DNA of 64,000 nucleotides from Streptomyces pseudovenezuelae (GTDB lineage: Bacteria > Actinomycetota > Actinomycetes > Streptomycetales > Streptomycetaceae). The position numbers and the translations under genes were made by a program. The notes below the pieces were generated by a model. It searched no databases, was not told where the DNA came from, and saw only the letters and a program-made list of their open reading frames with translations. Shown piece by piece: positions 33,799 through 44,316 of the stretch (position 1 is the first letter of the stretch; each line of letters opens with the position of its first letter). The stretch lies in contig NZ_KQ948144.1 in the NCBI RefSeq assembly GCF_001513955.1, positions 688,853-752,852 of the forward strand. The letters are read 5' to 3'.

Positions 33799-35531
33799 CA
33801 GGCAGCCTCCGCTTCCGTGAGCTGGGAGAGCACGATCTCCCGGTAGGTCTCGTTGTCCGCCATCAGCTCGCGGTGGGTGCCGGTGCCGACGACCCGGCCC
33901 TCGTCCAGGACGACGATCCGGTCGGCGTCGCGGATGGTGGCCACCCGCTGGGCGACGATCACGACGGTGGCCTCCGAGGTCTCCTCGGCGAGCGCCGCGC
34001 GCAGGGCCGCGTCGGTCGCGTAGTCGAGGGCGGAGAAGGAGTCGTCGAAGAGGTAGATCTCCGGCCGCTGCACGAGGGTGCGCGCGATGGCGAGCCGCTG
34101 CCGCTGACCACCGGAGACATTGGTGCCGCCCTGGGCGATGGGGGAGTCGAGGCCGTTCTCCAGCCCCTCGACGAAGCCCTTGGCCTGCGCCACCTCCAGC
34201 GCGTGCCACAGCTCCTCGTCCGTGGCGTCGGGATTGCCGTAGCGAAGGTTCGTGGCGACCGTGCCCGCGAAGAGGTAGGGCTTCTGCGGCACCAGTCCGA
34301 CGGTCCTGGCCAGCAGCTTCGGGTCGATGGTCGACACCTCGGTGCCGTCGACGAGCACCTCGCCGTCGGTCGCGTCGAACAGCCGGGGGACGAGCGCGAG
34401 CAGGGTGGACTTGCCGCTGCCGGTGGAGCCGATCACCGCGGTCACCTCGCCGGGCCGGGCCACCAGGTCGATCGCCCTGAGCACCGGCTCCTCGGCGCCC
34501 GGATAGCGGAAGCCGGCCCCCCGGATCTCCAGATGCCCGTGCCGGCGCAGTTCATGGACGGGGGCCAGGGGCGGCACCACGCTGGAGGAGGTGTCCAGGA
34601 CCTCCTGGATGCGCTCGGCGCACACCTCCGCGCGCGGCACCATCATGAACATGAAGGTGGCCATCATCACCGACATGACGATCTGCATCAGATAGGCGAG
34701 GAACGCGGTCAGATCGCCGATCTGCATCCCGCCGCTGTCGATGCGGTGGGCGCCGAACCACACCACGGCGATCGACGACAGGTTCACCGTCGTCATCACG
34801 ACCGGGAACATCAGCGCGAGCAGGTTGCCGGTCCTGAGGGACATCTCCGTCAGGTCGGTGTTCGCCTTCCGGAAGCGGTCCTCCTCGTACTCGTCCCGCA
34901 CGAACGCCCGGATGACCCGGTTGCCGGTGATCTGCTCGCGCAGCACTCGGTTCACGGTGTCGAGGCGCACCTGCATGGACCGGAACAGCGGCCGCAGCCG
35001 CCGTACGATCAACGTCACACAGATGCCCAGCGTCGGCACCACGGCCACCAGGACGGCGGACAGCGGCACGTCCAGGCCGAGCGCCAGCACGATGCCGCCG
35101 ACGCACATGATGGGCGCCGACACCAGCAGGGTGAACGTCATCAGGGCCAGCATCTGGACCTGCTGCACGTCATTGGTCGTACGGGTGATCAGCGTGGGCG
35201 CGCCGAACTGGCCCACCTCGCGCGCCGAGAACGACTGCACCCGGTCGAAGACCGACGCCCGCAGGTCCCTGCCGAGCGCGGCGGCGGTCCTGGCGCCGTA
35301 GTACACGGCCCCGATGTTGCACACCACCTGCGCCAGCGAGATCCCGATCATCACAGCGCCGAAGCTCAGGATGTAGCCGGTGTCGCCGTTCACGACGCCG
35401 TTGTCGATGATGTCCGCGTTGAGCGTGGGCAGGTAGAGGGTGGCGCAGGTCTGGAGGAACTGCAGCAGCACCAGGAGGGCGATGGGTTTCTTGTAGGGCC
35501 TGAGATAGGTCCGCAGAAGTCGTATGAGCAC
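33798..35531 (-). CDS. ABC exporter half-transporter with degenerate Walker B
   Basis: 577 residues: six-helix membrane domain (IALLVLLQFLQTCATLYLPTL near the start), then ATPase with Walker A GSTGSGKSTL, signature VSGGQRQRLAIAR and Walker B YLFDDSFSALD. The catalytic glutamate is replaced by Asp (LFDD), the usual sign of the inactive site in asymmetric heterodimeric exporters. First gene of the two-gene operon; partner is the overlapping gene downstream. Confidence 0.93.
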   Translation of the reverse strand: MLIRLLRTYLRPYKKPIALLVLLQFLQTCATLYLPTLNADIIDNGVVNGDTGYILSFGAVMIGISLAQVVCNIGAVYYGARTAAALGRDLRASVFDRVQSFSAREVGQFGAPTLITRTTNDVQQVQMLALMTFTLLVSAPIMCVGGIVLALGLDVPLSAVLVAVVPTLGICVTLIVRRLRPLFRSMQVRLDTVNRVLREQITGNRVIRAFVRDEYEEDRFRKANTDLTEMSLRTGNLLALMFPVVMTTVNLSSIAVVWFGAHRIDSGGMQIGDLTAFLAYLMQIVMSVMMATFMFMMVPRAEVCAERIQEVLDTSSSVVPPLAPVHELRRHGHLEIRGAGFRYPGAEEPVLRAIDLVARPGEVTAVIGSTGSGKSTLLALVPRLFDATDGEVLVDGTEVSTIDPKLLARTVGLVPQKPYLFAGTVATNLRYGNPDATDEELWHALEVAQAKGFVEGLENGLDSPIAQGGTNVSGGQRQRLAIARTLVQRPEIYLFDDSFSALDYATDAALRAALAEETSEATVVIVAQRVATIRDADRIVVLDEGRVVGTGTHRELMADNETYREIVLSQLTEAEAA

Positions 35532-35696
35532 GCTACGTCTCTCGGAGTCGGCGACGGGGCGAGTGGTTGCCCCTGGCCCCTATCGTCGGACACTCCACCC
35601 GTGTTACCTCAACCGATTAAGCCGACAGCAGTGCTCCGTACGGCCTGGCGGGTCCTCGCGGTCACCGACTCCTACCGGACTCTTACGTTCCGAGGT

Positions 35697-37133
35697 CTAG
35701 CGGAACGCCCCCGGATACGTCTGCTCGCGCACCGACACGTACTGCTGCCGCACCGCCTGCCCCACCGCCAGCTCCTCTCCCGGCTCCAGGACCTGCGCGG
35801 CCGGCCCCTGCCACATCGGCGGGGTGCGCGGGTCGAGCGTGCCCTGCGAGACCCCGAGCGCCCACGCCGCCTGCCGGGCGGCCCCGATCGCCGCGTAGTC
35901 GGCCGGCTGCGGCACGACGACCTGCGCCCCGAACAGCGCGGGAGCGGCGGCCTGTACGGCGGACAGCTCGGCGGCGGCCCCCAGCAGGAAGACCCGCCGG
36001 ACCTCGACCCCCCGCCCGCGCAGCACGTCGAGCGCGTCGGCGAGCCCGCACAGCATCCCCTCGAACGCGGCCCGCGCCAGGTGCTCCGGCTTCATCGACT
36101 CCCGCCTGAGCCCGGTCAGCGTCCCCGCCGTGTGCGGCAGGTTCGGCGTCCGCTCGCCTTCCAGATAGGGCAGCAGTACGAGGCCGTGGGCGCCCGGCGT
36201 CGACTTCATCGCCAGGTCCGACAGGCTCTCCAGGTCGCTGAGCCCGAGCATCTCGGTGGCCCCGCGCAGGGTCCGTACGGCGTTCAGGGTGGTGACGACG
36301 GGCAGGTGCATGCCGGTCGCGTCGGCCAGGGAGGTGATCATCCCGGTGTTGTCGACCAGTGCCTCGTGGTGCACGGCCATCACGGACCCGGACGCGCCCA
36401 GCGACACGACGGCGTCCCCGAGCCCGATCCCGAGCCCGAAGGCGGCGGCCATGGTCTCCCCGGTCCCCGCGGAGATCAGCAGCCCCTCCGGGGTCGTACC
36501 GGCCGCGTCCGCCGGGCCGATCACCTCGGGCAGCATCGCCTGGTGGCCGAGGGCCAGTTCCACGAGGTCGGCGCGGTAGGCGCCGGTGGCGGCGGACCAG
36601 TAGCCGGTCCCGGAGGCGCCACCGCGGTCGGTGGTCCGTCTCACCGGCCGGCCGAGCAACTGCCACACCAGCCAGTCGTGCGCCTGGAGGAGGACGGCGG
36701 TGCGCAGGGCGGCGTCGGGTTCGGTCTTGTTCAGCCAGCGCAGCTTGGTCACGGGCTGCGGGGCCTGCGGCACGCACCCCACCGCCTGCGCCCACGCCTC
36801 GCGCCCGCCGAGGGCGTCGACGAGGTCGGCCGCGGCGACCTGGGCGCGCTTGTCGCCGCCGACCATGGCGGGGCGCACGGTGTTGCCCTGGGCGTCGAGG
36901 GGCACGACGGCGTTCTGCTGCGAGGACACGCCGATGGCCTGGACGCCCTCCAGGAGGCCACCACCTGCGGCTTCGCCGAGGGAGAGCAGCCACGCCTGGG
37001 GGTCGACGTCGGATGGACGGCCCTCGACCGGGTGGGGCGCGTACCCCTGTTTGAGCACGGCACCGGTGTCCGCGTCGCAGACGACGATGCGAGTGAATTC
37101 GGGCGAGCTGTCCAACCCGGCGACTATCCCCAT
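35697..37133 (-). CDS. xylB: FGGY-family carbohydrate kinase, xylulokinase-like
   Basis: 478 residues of the FGGY fold: ATP phosphate loop AGLDSSPEFTRIVV at the N-terminus, substrate region QAIGVSSQQNAVVPLD, and the second-half FGGY-type signatures (SLGASGSVMAVH; RRVFLLGAAAELSAVQ). It resembles xylulose kinase, which phosphorylates D-xylulose for the pentose phosphate pathway. No xylose isomerase or transporter lies next to it, so the sugar is not proven. Monocistronic by context. Confidence 0.85.
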   Translation of the reverse strand: MGIVAGLDSSPEFTRIVVCDADTGAVLKQGYAPHPVEGRPSDVDPQAWLLSLGEAAGGGLLEGVQAIGVSSQQNAVVPLDAQGNTVRPAMVGGDKRAQVAAADLVDALGGREAWAQAVGCVPQAPQPVTKLRWLNKTEPDAALRTAVLLQAHDWLVWQLLGRPVRRTTDRGGASGTGYWSAATGAYRADLVELALGHQAMLPEVIGPADAAGTTPEGLLISAGTGETMAAAFGLGIGLGDAVVSLGASGSVMAVHHEALVDNTGMITSLADATGMHLPVVTTLNAVRTLRGATEMLGLSDLESLSDLAMKSTPGAHGLVLLPYLEGERTPNLPHTAGTLTGLRRESMKPEHLARAAFEGMLCGLADALDVLRGRGVEVRRVFLLGAAAELSAVQAAAPALFGAQVVVPQPADYAAIGAARQAAWALGVSQGTLDPRTPPMWQGPAAQVLEPGEELAVGQAVRQQYVSVREQTYPGAFR

Positions 37134-37178
37134 GGCGGAAATTCTATGGGCGTAGCGTCGTAGCGGTGCGCGCAGTTC

Positions 37179-37217
37179 CGCGGGCGCGGGACCGGTGCCT
37201 CCGGTCCCGCGCCCGCG
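37179..37217. terminator. Strong GC hairpin after the YtxH-like gene
   Basis: A perfect 17-bp stem (arms 37179-37195 and 37201-37217) with a 5-base loop, downstream of the minus-strand gene at 37262 and upstream of the kinase gene. Confidence 0.8.
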
Positions 37218-37261
37218 TGTGGGTTGCGTGTGGGGTGTGTGTGGAGTGCGTCACCCCCGCA

Positions 37262-37567
37262 TCAGGTGGGGCCCGTGCCCCAGTCGTCCTCTGCGGCGCC
37301 GTTCGTGTTGCGGTCCTTCAGCGAGCGCACCCGCTGGGTCACGGACTCCGGCACCCGGTCGCCCACCTTGTCACTGACCACGTGGTACGCCTTGCCGGCG
37401 AACTGGCGGCCCTGCTGTGCCGCCGTCTCCGCGGTGTTGCGGACGGCGGGGTTCTGGGCGACCTGACGGGCGGATTTCTTCAACTGTTCGTAGCGCTCGC
37501 GCCCGGCGCGGGTGCCCAGCACGTAACCCAGAGTCAGTCCGACCACGAAAGTGAGCTTGTAACGCAT
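37262..37567 (-). CDS. Small YtxH-like membrane-associated protein
   Basis: 101 residues. The N-terminus is one short membrane segment with a glycine zipper (LTFVVGLTLGYVLGTRAGRERYEQL, shown in the order seen), followed by a long charged helix with repeated QxxA patterns, typical of YtxH/general-stress small proteins. The ATG at 37567 begins the conserved part. No enzymatic role is expected; related proteins affect envelope stress in Gram-positives. Confidence 0.75.
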   Translation of the reverse strand: MRYKLTFVVGLTLGYVLGTRAGRERYEQLKKSARQVAQNPAVRNTAETAAQQGRQFAGKAYHVVSDKVGDRVPESVTQRVRSLKDRNTNGAAEDDWGTGPT

Positions 37568-37724
37568 GGCGGCCACCCTTCCTTGCCGTAGGTATCCGGT
37601 GCGACGTCGGTGTCGGGGGAACCGATTGGCGGAGCACCCCCCTGCTTGCGCTAATGTATGTGTCGCAGCGAGCGCCCGCCCCCTGGCGAATACCCAGGGA
37701 GTCACGTTCGATGCAACGAGGCAA

Positions 37725-37797
37725 TCCTCCGTAGCTCAATTGGCAGAGCAGCCGGCTGTTAACCGGCAGGTTACTGGTTCGAGTCCAGTCGGGGGAG
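37725..37797 (+). tRNA. tRNA-Asn (anticodon GTT), copy 1
   Basis: A 73-base cloverleaf: acceptor TCCTCCG/CGGGGGA, D arm GCTC...GAGC, anticodon stem GCCGG/CCGGC with loop CTGTTAA, T arm ACTGG-TTCGAGT-CCAGT, discriminator G. CCA is not encoded. Confidence 0.95.
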
Positions 37798-37803
37798 CTT
37801 CGA

Positions 37804-37876
37804 TCTTCCGTAGCTCAATTGGCAGAGCAGCCGGCTGTTAACCGGCAGGTTACTGGTTCGAGTCCAGTCGGGAGAG
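37804..37876 (+). tRNA. tRNA-Asn (anticodon GTT), copy 2
   Basis: A tandem duplicate six bases after copy 1, identical except in the acceptor stem, which is TCTTCCG paired with CGGGAGA: paired changes keep the helix intact, so both genes look functional. Confidence 0.95.
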
Positions 37877-37887
37877 CAGGACGAAGG

Positions 37888-37910
37888 AGGGCCCCGATGG
37901 GGTCCTTTTT
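37888..37910 (+). terminator. Terminator of the tRNA-Asn pair
   Basis: Hairpin AGGGCCCC-GAT-GGGGTCCT followed by a run of five T: a classical intrinsic terminator shortly after the second tRNA-Asn. Confidence 0.85.
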
Positions 37911-38044
37911 CATGTCCGGCGGAACTGCGCAGGTCACAGGGGAGTCTTCGAGGGCAGGCGAAGTCGCCCCTGCGGAGCAGGAGATCGTATGAGCGGCTAT
38001 GCTGCGGCAGACGGCGCGCACACATGTACGCGACACGCCGCTAT

Positions 38045-38118
38045 GGGGCGGTAGCTCAGCCGGTTAGAGCAGCGGACTCATAATCCGTCGGCCGTGGGTT
38101 CGAGTCCCACCCGCCCCA
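38045..38118 (+). tRNA. tRNA with anticodon CAT (Met elongator type, possibly Ile2)
   Basis: A 74-base cloverleaf: acceptor GGGGCGG/CCGCCCC, D arm GCTC...GAGC, anticodon stem GCGGA/TCCGT with loop CTCATAA (CAT at 38079-38081), T arm GTGGG-TTCGAGT-CCCAC. A fully paired acceptor excludes the initiator tRNA. CAT could be elongator Met or lysidine-modified Ile2; sequence alone does not settle it. Its 3' part (38074 onward) is duplicated at 58595, marking it as an integration site. Confidence 0.93.
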
Positions 38119-38119
38119 C
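38074..38119 (+). repeat. Left attachment-site repeat (46 bp, tRNA 3' part)
   Basis: Forty-six bases from the anticodon stem to one base past the tRNA end, identical to 58595-58640. The flanking 85 or so bases on the right are also related, with an ACGGACNGAATCCGCTGCTCGTGA-like stretch at 38183 and 58703, 64 and 63 bases past the repeat. Confidence 0.9.
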
Positions 38120-38713
38120 CGTGCAGGTCACTGACCTGCGGAAACGTTCGTTTTCGGGTGTCGGGGCGTCAACTTTGCCTGAACGGACTGAATCCGCTGC
38201 TCGTGAGTTTGACGCCTGAGGGGCGCTGCTTTGCATGATGGCCTTCTGACCTGCATGGACGCGTACCGATGTGTTGCCACGGAGGCGTGTTCCGCTCGGC
38301 TCCGTTGCGACAGGGTCATGTATTGAGGCCATCCTGAGGCCGGAGGTACGGGGGAGTGCCGCGGAGGCGTTGTTCGACGAGTCGTCTGCGTGTTGCGCGG
38401 GGCGTTTCACGTGGCGATCGTCCGGTGTTCTTAGCTCTGCGAGGAGTGCGTCCGGCTGAGGCCTCAAGGAGCCAAGGCCCCAACAGAAGACGGCCCCTGA
38501 AGGGCACTCGACCTCCGGTGTACCGCCGTGAGGCTGGTCTGGGACGTCATCGGACCTACTCATGGCTCGAGATCGCGAGGCGGCGAGGTCGAGCCAGGCC
38601 AGCCAGACCATCCGTCGTACAGTTCGGGGAGCCTCCGAGAACGACACCATCCCAGCTGCCGGTTGGCCACCGATCCTGGAGCCCAAATGGTGGGGCAGGT
38701 CAACTGAACTGGC
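38119..38713. other. Left end of the island, no intact gene
   Basis: It begins with a perfect 8-bp-stem hairpin (38123-38139, GCAGGTCA/TGACCTGC), probably the tRNA terminator, then the stretch shared with the right end (38183-38206). Open frames here run through the tRNA or lack start sites. Base composition is visibly less GC-rich than the core. No recombinase gene is seen. Confidence 0.6.
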
Positions 38714-39100
38714 TTGCCCTGTGGGGAGGGCGGGAAGGATGTCGCTGTACCCAAGCCTTATCCGGAAGAGTTCCGCGAGGATGTTGTACGGGTAGCGAGG
38801 AACCGCGGTCCGGGCGTGACGGTCGAGCAGGTGGCTGCCGACTTCGGAGTGCACGCGATGACGCTGTGGAAGTGGATGCGCCGGGCGGACATCGACGACG
38901 GAACCAAGCCCGGAACGTCCAGCCAGGAAAGTGCGGAACTACGCGAAGCACGTCGGCAGATCAAGCTGTTGGAGCAGGAGAACGAGGTCCTGCGTCGGGC
39001 CGCCGCCTACCTGTCGCAGGCGAATCTCCCGGGAAAAAGATCTACCCGCTCGTGAAAGAGCTGGCAGTTGTCGCAGCTCGGAGGGGCTGTGCCACAGGCG
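38714..39100 (+). pseudogene. IS3-family transposase remnant (orfA complete, orfB truncated)
   Basis: Residues PKPYPEEFREDVVRVA, VEQVAADFGVHAMTLWKW and EQENEVLRRAAAYLSQ are IS3 OrfA: helix-turn-helix plus leucine-zipper-like helix. The ATG that usually starts MAVPKPYPEEF is gone (GTC there), leaving only a TTG upstream at 38714. After a GGGAAAAAG slippery-type stretch (39028-39040) another frame gives PGKKIYPLVKELA, the beginning of OrfB, which loses similarity near 39100. The DDE catalytic part is missing, so it is dead. Confidence 0.8.
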
Positions 39101-39187
39101 ATCAGGTCGCAACATCGACTTTGCCTCACCGGCGACCTGTTCGAGTGCCGGGCTGACCCGCAGCGCCGGCTCTCCAGGCGCCCGCGG

Positions 39188-40948
39188 TCAGCGTCGTCCG
39201 CCCAGGATGATCTTCCAGACACGCGTTGCCACCTGCAGATTGAGCCGGGTGTCCACGTCCGCCAGGTCGCGGTCGCTGATCTCACGGATACGCTGCAGCC
39301 GGTAGCGCAGGGTGCTGCGGTGGACCGTCAGCGCGGCGGCCGCATCGTCGTAGTTGCCTCCGCAGTCGAAGTAGCGCGAGAGCGTCTCCACCAACTCGGT
39401 GTCGTGCTCCGCGTCGTAGTCGATCAGCTCGCCGAGCCACTCGCGCACGAAGTCTTCGAGCTCCCGGAGATCGTTTCCGGGCCCCAGGATCCGGTACAGC
39501 CCGAGGTCGTCGAAGAACGTCGTCCCACTGCGCTGGCGGGAGTTCTGCCGCACATCCAGGGCCCGCGATGCCTCCTGGTAACAGCGGGGAATGTCGTCCA
39601 GGGAGTCGCAGCGGGCGCTCACCCCGATCGCTCCGCCGGGCGTTCCCAGCTCATGGGCCAGCGCCGTGTAGACGGCATCGTCGTCGGGCCTCGCTTCGGT
39701 CAGCAGGACCATCCGGTCGCCGCGACGGGTGATCAGCGGACGGGTCGCCGAGATGGCTGTCGCCTGCTCGACTGCTCGGGTGAAGGAGTCGTCAGGGGCG
39801 TTGCCCGGCCAGTGCACCACGACCACGTAATGGGTGCGTTGCAGGTCGTGGCCGACGGCTTCGGCCCGGGCGTAGGCGCTCGTCTCGTCAGTGCCCTCCA
39901 ACAGGTCGTCGATCAGCTGGCGGCGCAGTCGCAGTTCGACCTCGGCGAGTTCGCGTGCGTGCATGAGCTCCTGGGCGAGCGACCGCTGTGCGTGATCCAG
40001 GGCGAACCGGGTGTGCTCGTCGGCCGTCGCCTCGGGGTCCTCGAGGGCGAGTACGCCGAGGACGTCGCCGCGCGGGCGGACCAGGGCGATCAGCCGGTCC
40101 TTGACTCTGACCGGGCCCGGCTCGCGCGCGACCTGCCGCAGCATCCCTTCCTGGTGGGTCGAGGAGCGCACCGGATAGGGATCGGGGCGGTCGGGACCCG
40201 CCCAGGACCTCAGGTTGCCGAACCGGTCCTCGACGAGCGCCGACAGCCCGGTGAGTTCGTACAGCGCCTGGGTGATGGCGTCCTCGCCGCCGCCCCGGGC
40301 AGCGACACGGGCGAGGGTCTCGTGCACGGTCTTCTGCAGGTGCAGTTCGGAGCGCATGGCAGCCAGCTGCACGAGCGCGGTGTCCCGTTCGGTGCGGACT
40401 TGGCTGAGTTCACCGGCCTTGTCGTGCTGCGCGGCACGCGTGACCGTCAGTGACAGGGCCGCCGATGCGAGCCCCACGAGGGTCGAGAGGAGGAAGCGCC
40501 CCTGTTCGTCGGGCCCGGAGCGGGAGGAGACCAGGATGTAGCCGAGCAGACCGCCGGCCCCGCGCAGGCCGAACGCCCAGGTCCAGGACCGTTCCGGAAG
40601 GGATACGGAGCCGTCGGCCTCGCCCAGGTCCGTCATCCGTGCGTCGTCGGCCTTCGGCGCTCCCGCGTCGTGGCCTGGGACGCGGGCCAGACCGTCGCTC
40701 GTCACGAGATATCCGGCCTCGGCGTGGTAGGGACCAAGGGCACTGACGTGCCCCATGGCCAACCGCACGATCTCACTCTGCTCGGCGCAGGCGAACAGGG
40801 TGTGGGACAGCACCAGCAGCCCGTGCGGGTCCAGCGCCGCGAGCGGGCTCGGGTCGTGCCGTCCGGTGCCCGCGGTGTCGCTCGGTTGGCGGTTCCCTTG
40901 CTGGTCGGACACGTCAGGGGGCAGCCTCCGTGACGGATGGCAGGCCAT
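39188..40948 (-). CDS. PucR/CdaR-family transcriptional regulator with GAF-like sensor
   Basis: 586 residues. N-terminal GAF-like sensory region(s) (about 45-200 and 210-330: HGLLVLSHTLFACAEQSEIVRL, ITQALYELTGLSALVEDRFGN), a coiled helix, a GGDEF-like PucR middle domain (THYVVVVHWPG) and the C-terminal PucR helix-turn-helix (DDAAAALTVHRSTLRYRLQRI). Start supported by GGGAG 7 bases upstream. It is divergent from the chaperone operon, with several palindromes between them, so it is the natural candidate regulator of the island's cargo. Ligand unknown. Confidence 0.9.
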   Translation of the reverse strand: MACHPSRRLPPDVSDQQGNRQPSDTAGTGRHDPSPLAALDPHGLLVLSHTLFACAEQSEIVRLAMGHVSALGPYHAEAGYLVTSDGLARVPGHDAGAPKADDARMTDLGEADGSVSLPERSWTWAFGLRGAGGLLGYILVSSRSGPDEQGRFLLSTLVGLASAALSLTVTRAAQHDKAGELSQVRTERDTALVQLAAMRSELHLQKTVHETLARVAARGGGEDAITQALYELTGLSALVEDRFGNLRSWAGPDRPDPYPVRSSTHQEGMLRQVAREPGPVRVKDRLIALVRPRGDVLGVLALEDPEATADEHTRFALDHAQRSLAQELMHARELAEVELRLRRQLIDDLLEGTDETSAYARAEAVGHDLQRTHYVVVVHWPGNAPDDSFTRAVEQATAISATRPLITRRGDRMVLLTEARPDDDAVYTALAHELGTPGGAIGVSARCDSLDDIPRCYQEASRALDVRQNSRQRSGTTFFDDLGLYRILGPGNDLRELEDFVREWLGELIDYDAEHDTELVETLSRYFDCGGNYDDAAAALTVHRSTLRYRLQRIREISDRDLADVDTRLNLQVATRVWKIILGGRR

Positions 40949-40964
40949 AGATCACTCCCGTTCC

Positions 40965-41031
40965 CCTCCGGTCATCGGAGGCGATCGAGGGAGTCGTGGG
41001 ATCCACGACTGGGCGAGCCCTGCGCGCCCAG
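40965..41031. promoter_or_regulatory. Three stacked palindromes in the PucR/stress-operon divergent region
   Basis: CCTCCG-n5-CGGAGG (40965-40981), AGTCGTGG-GAT-CCACGACT (40992-41010, 8-bp perfect arms) and CTGGGCG-n9-CGCCCAG (41009-41031). They lie 17-83 bases upstream of the PucR start and are likely operator sequences; which protein binds is inference. Confidence 0.55.
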
Positions 41032-41201
41032 CCTAGGCAACGTCATCCGACTTGTCTGGATTTTGGCCTTGCTCTCCTGGACCGACCGACTGCGTCGATT
41101 TCTGACCTGTCGGGTGCAGGCGGAGCGCGCTGCTCTCTTGCCACTCTGGACTTGTCGGGGATCGCCGGGCGCACCGGTGGCCTGGCAGGGAGGACTGGCT
41201 G

Positions 41202-41729
41202 ATGAACGAGCAGGCCCGCAGGACCATCGCCTCGTACACGACCTACCAGGAGGCGGAACGCGCCGTCGATCACCTTTCCGATCGGGGTTTTCCCGTGGAG
41301 AGGGTGGCCGTCATCGGGCAGGACGTGCGCCTGGTCGAGCAGGTGACGGGCCGCATGGGACCTGGCGGGGCCGCGCTGCACGGCGCGGCGAGCGGCGCCC
41401 TGGCCGGAGCACTGATCGGGTGGATCTTCGGGCTGCTGAACTGGCTGGACCCGGTCGTGTCGGGACTGCTGCTCGCCCTGTACGGGCTGGTTTTCGGAGC
41501 CCTCGTCGGTGCTCTGCTCGGCCTGGTGGTGCACGCGGCCCAGCGTGGCCGCCGGGACTTCGCCTCGGTGAGTTACATGCAGCCCAGCCAGTACGACGTC
41601 GTCGCCGACGAAGCGGTCGCCGAGGAGGCGGTGCGGCTGCTGGCCGAACTGCCCACCGGGACCGGCACCAGCACCGGCAGCGGGGCCTGGAAGAGCGGCC
41701 GCCCGCGGAGCGGCCCCGCCGTCACCTGA
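41202..41729 (+). CDS. General-stress membrane protein (YflT/GSP17M-like N-terminus)
   Basis: 175 residues. N-terminal 45 residues match the general stress protein 17M domain (IASYTTYQEAERAVDHLSDRGFPVERVAVIG). A glycine-zipper membrane hairpin follows (GAASGALAGALIGWIFGLL and GLLLALYGLVFGALVGALLGLVV), then a cytoplasmic tail. AGGGAGGA lies about 10 bases before the ATG. First gene of the island's stress operon; 66 bases ahead of dnaK. Role: membrane-associated stress protein, mechanism unknown. Confidence 0.82.
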   Translation: MNEQARRTIASYTTYQEAERAVDHLSDRGFPVERVAVIGQDVRLVEQVTGRMGPGGAALHGAASGALAGALIGWIFGLLNWLDPVVSGLLLALYGLVFGALVGALLGLVVHAAQRGRRDFASVSYMQPSQYDVVADEAVAEEAVRLLAELPTGTGTSTGSGAWKSGRPRSGPAVT

Positions 41730-41795
41730 GCGAGTGCGGAAAGCCGGGCGCGTCTCCGAGGACGAGCGGGCCGCCCGTCGCGAAAGGAGTTCCTC

Positions 41796-43712
<1,917 letters not shown>

Positions 43713-43722
43713 GGTGCCCGCC

Positions 43723-44310
43723 ATGCCCATCCCACCCCGGAGCCAAGTGCCCGACCCGCCGCCGGAAGGCGCCGTACAGCCGCCGCGCGGGGACCTCCAG
43801 CAGCCTGGACCGCGGACCGAGGAGGCCGAGCCAGGGCCCGACGCCGCAACCGGCACCGCCGCACCCGACGACGAGTACGCGGCAGCGTTGCGCGAGGCCG
43901 AGGACAACTGGCGGCGCGCCCTGGCCGACCTCGACAACCTGCGCAAACGCCATGCCAGGGAGCTGGAGCGGGTGGCCGCGGCCGAACGTGCCCGTACGGC
44001 TGCGGCCTTCCTGCCCGTCATCGACAACCTGGAACTCGCCCTCAGCCACGCGGGGGCCGCCGACCCCGGTGCGATCGTCGAGGGTGTCCGGGCCGTGCGT
44101 GACCAGGCCGTGAACGTCCTGGAGCGGCTGGGCTACCCGCGCCACGCGGAGAAAGGTGTGCAGTTCGACCCGGCCCGGCACGAGGTGGTCGGAGTGGTCC
44201 AGGATCCCGACGCCGATCCGAACACCGTGGTCCAAGTGCTGCGACCCGGTTACGGGGAGGCCGAGCGGCAGCTGCGGCCTGCCGCCGTGACCGTCGCCAA
44301 GCGGGAGTGA
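43723..44310 (+). CDS. grpE: GrpE nucleotide exchange factor (island copy)
   Basis: 195 residues. An acidic/proline-rich N-terminal tail, a long coiled-coil (YAAALREAEDNWRRALADLDNLRKRH, read in parts) and the C-terminal beta domain (GVQFDPARHEVVGVV ... VLRPGY). It releases ADP from DnaK. ATG 43723 is chosen with GAGGTG upstream; a GTG at 43714 is possible. Ten bases after dnaK, six before dnaJ. Confidence 0.92.
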   Translation: MPIPPRSQVPDPPPEGAVQPPRGDLQQPGPRTEEAEPGPDAATGTAAPDDEYAAALREAEDNWRRALADLDNLRKRHARELERVAAAERARTAAAFLPVIDNLELALSHAGAADPGAIVEGVRAVRDQAVNVLERLGYPRHAEKGVQFDPARHEVVGVVQDPDADPNTVVQVLRPGYGEAERQLRPAAVTVAKRE

Positions 44311-44316
44311 CCGTCC

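Noticed and set aside
33873..37163. A 1096-codon plus-strand open frame opposite the ABC and kinase genes
   Set aside because: High-GC shadow frame: it runs across two genes and a promoter region, with His/Arg/Gly-rich noise and no domain.
38045..38118. Initiator tRNA-Met
   Set aside because: The first acceptor pair is G-C and fully paired; initiators have an unpaired first position.
38078..38854. A 258-codon minus-strand frame running into the tRNA(CAT) gene
   Set aside because: It begins inside the IS remnant and ends in the tRNA (the GRVGLEPTADGL end is antisense tRNA, repeated at 58599), so it is not a gene.
40949..41795. HspR (HAIR) or HrcA (CIRCE) operator before the island dnaK
   Set aside because: I looked for CTTGAGT-N7-ACTCAAG and TTAGCACTC-N9-GAGTGCTAA and found neither.
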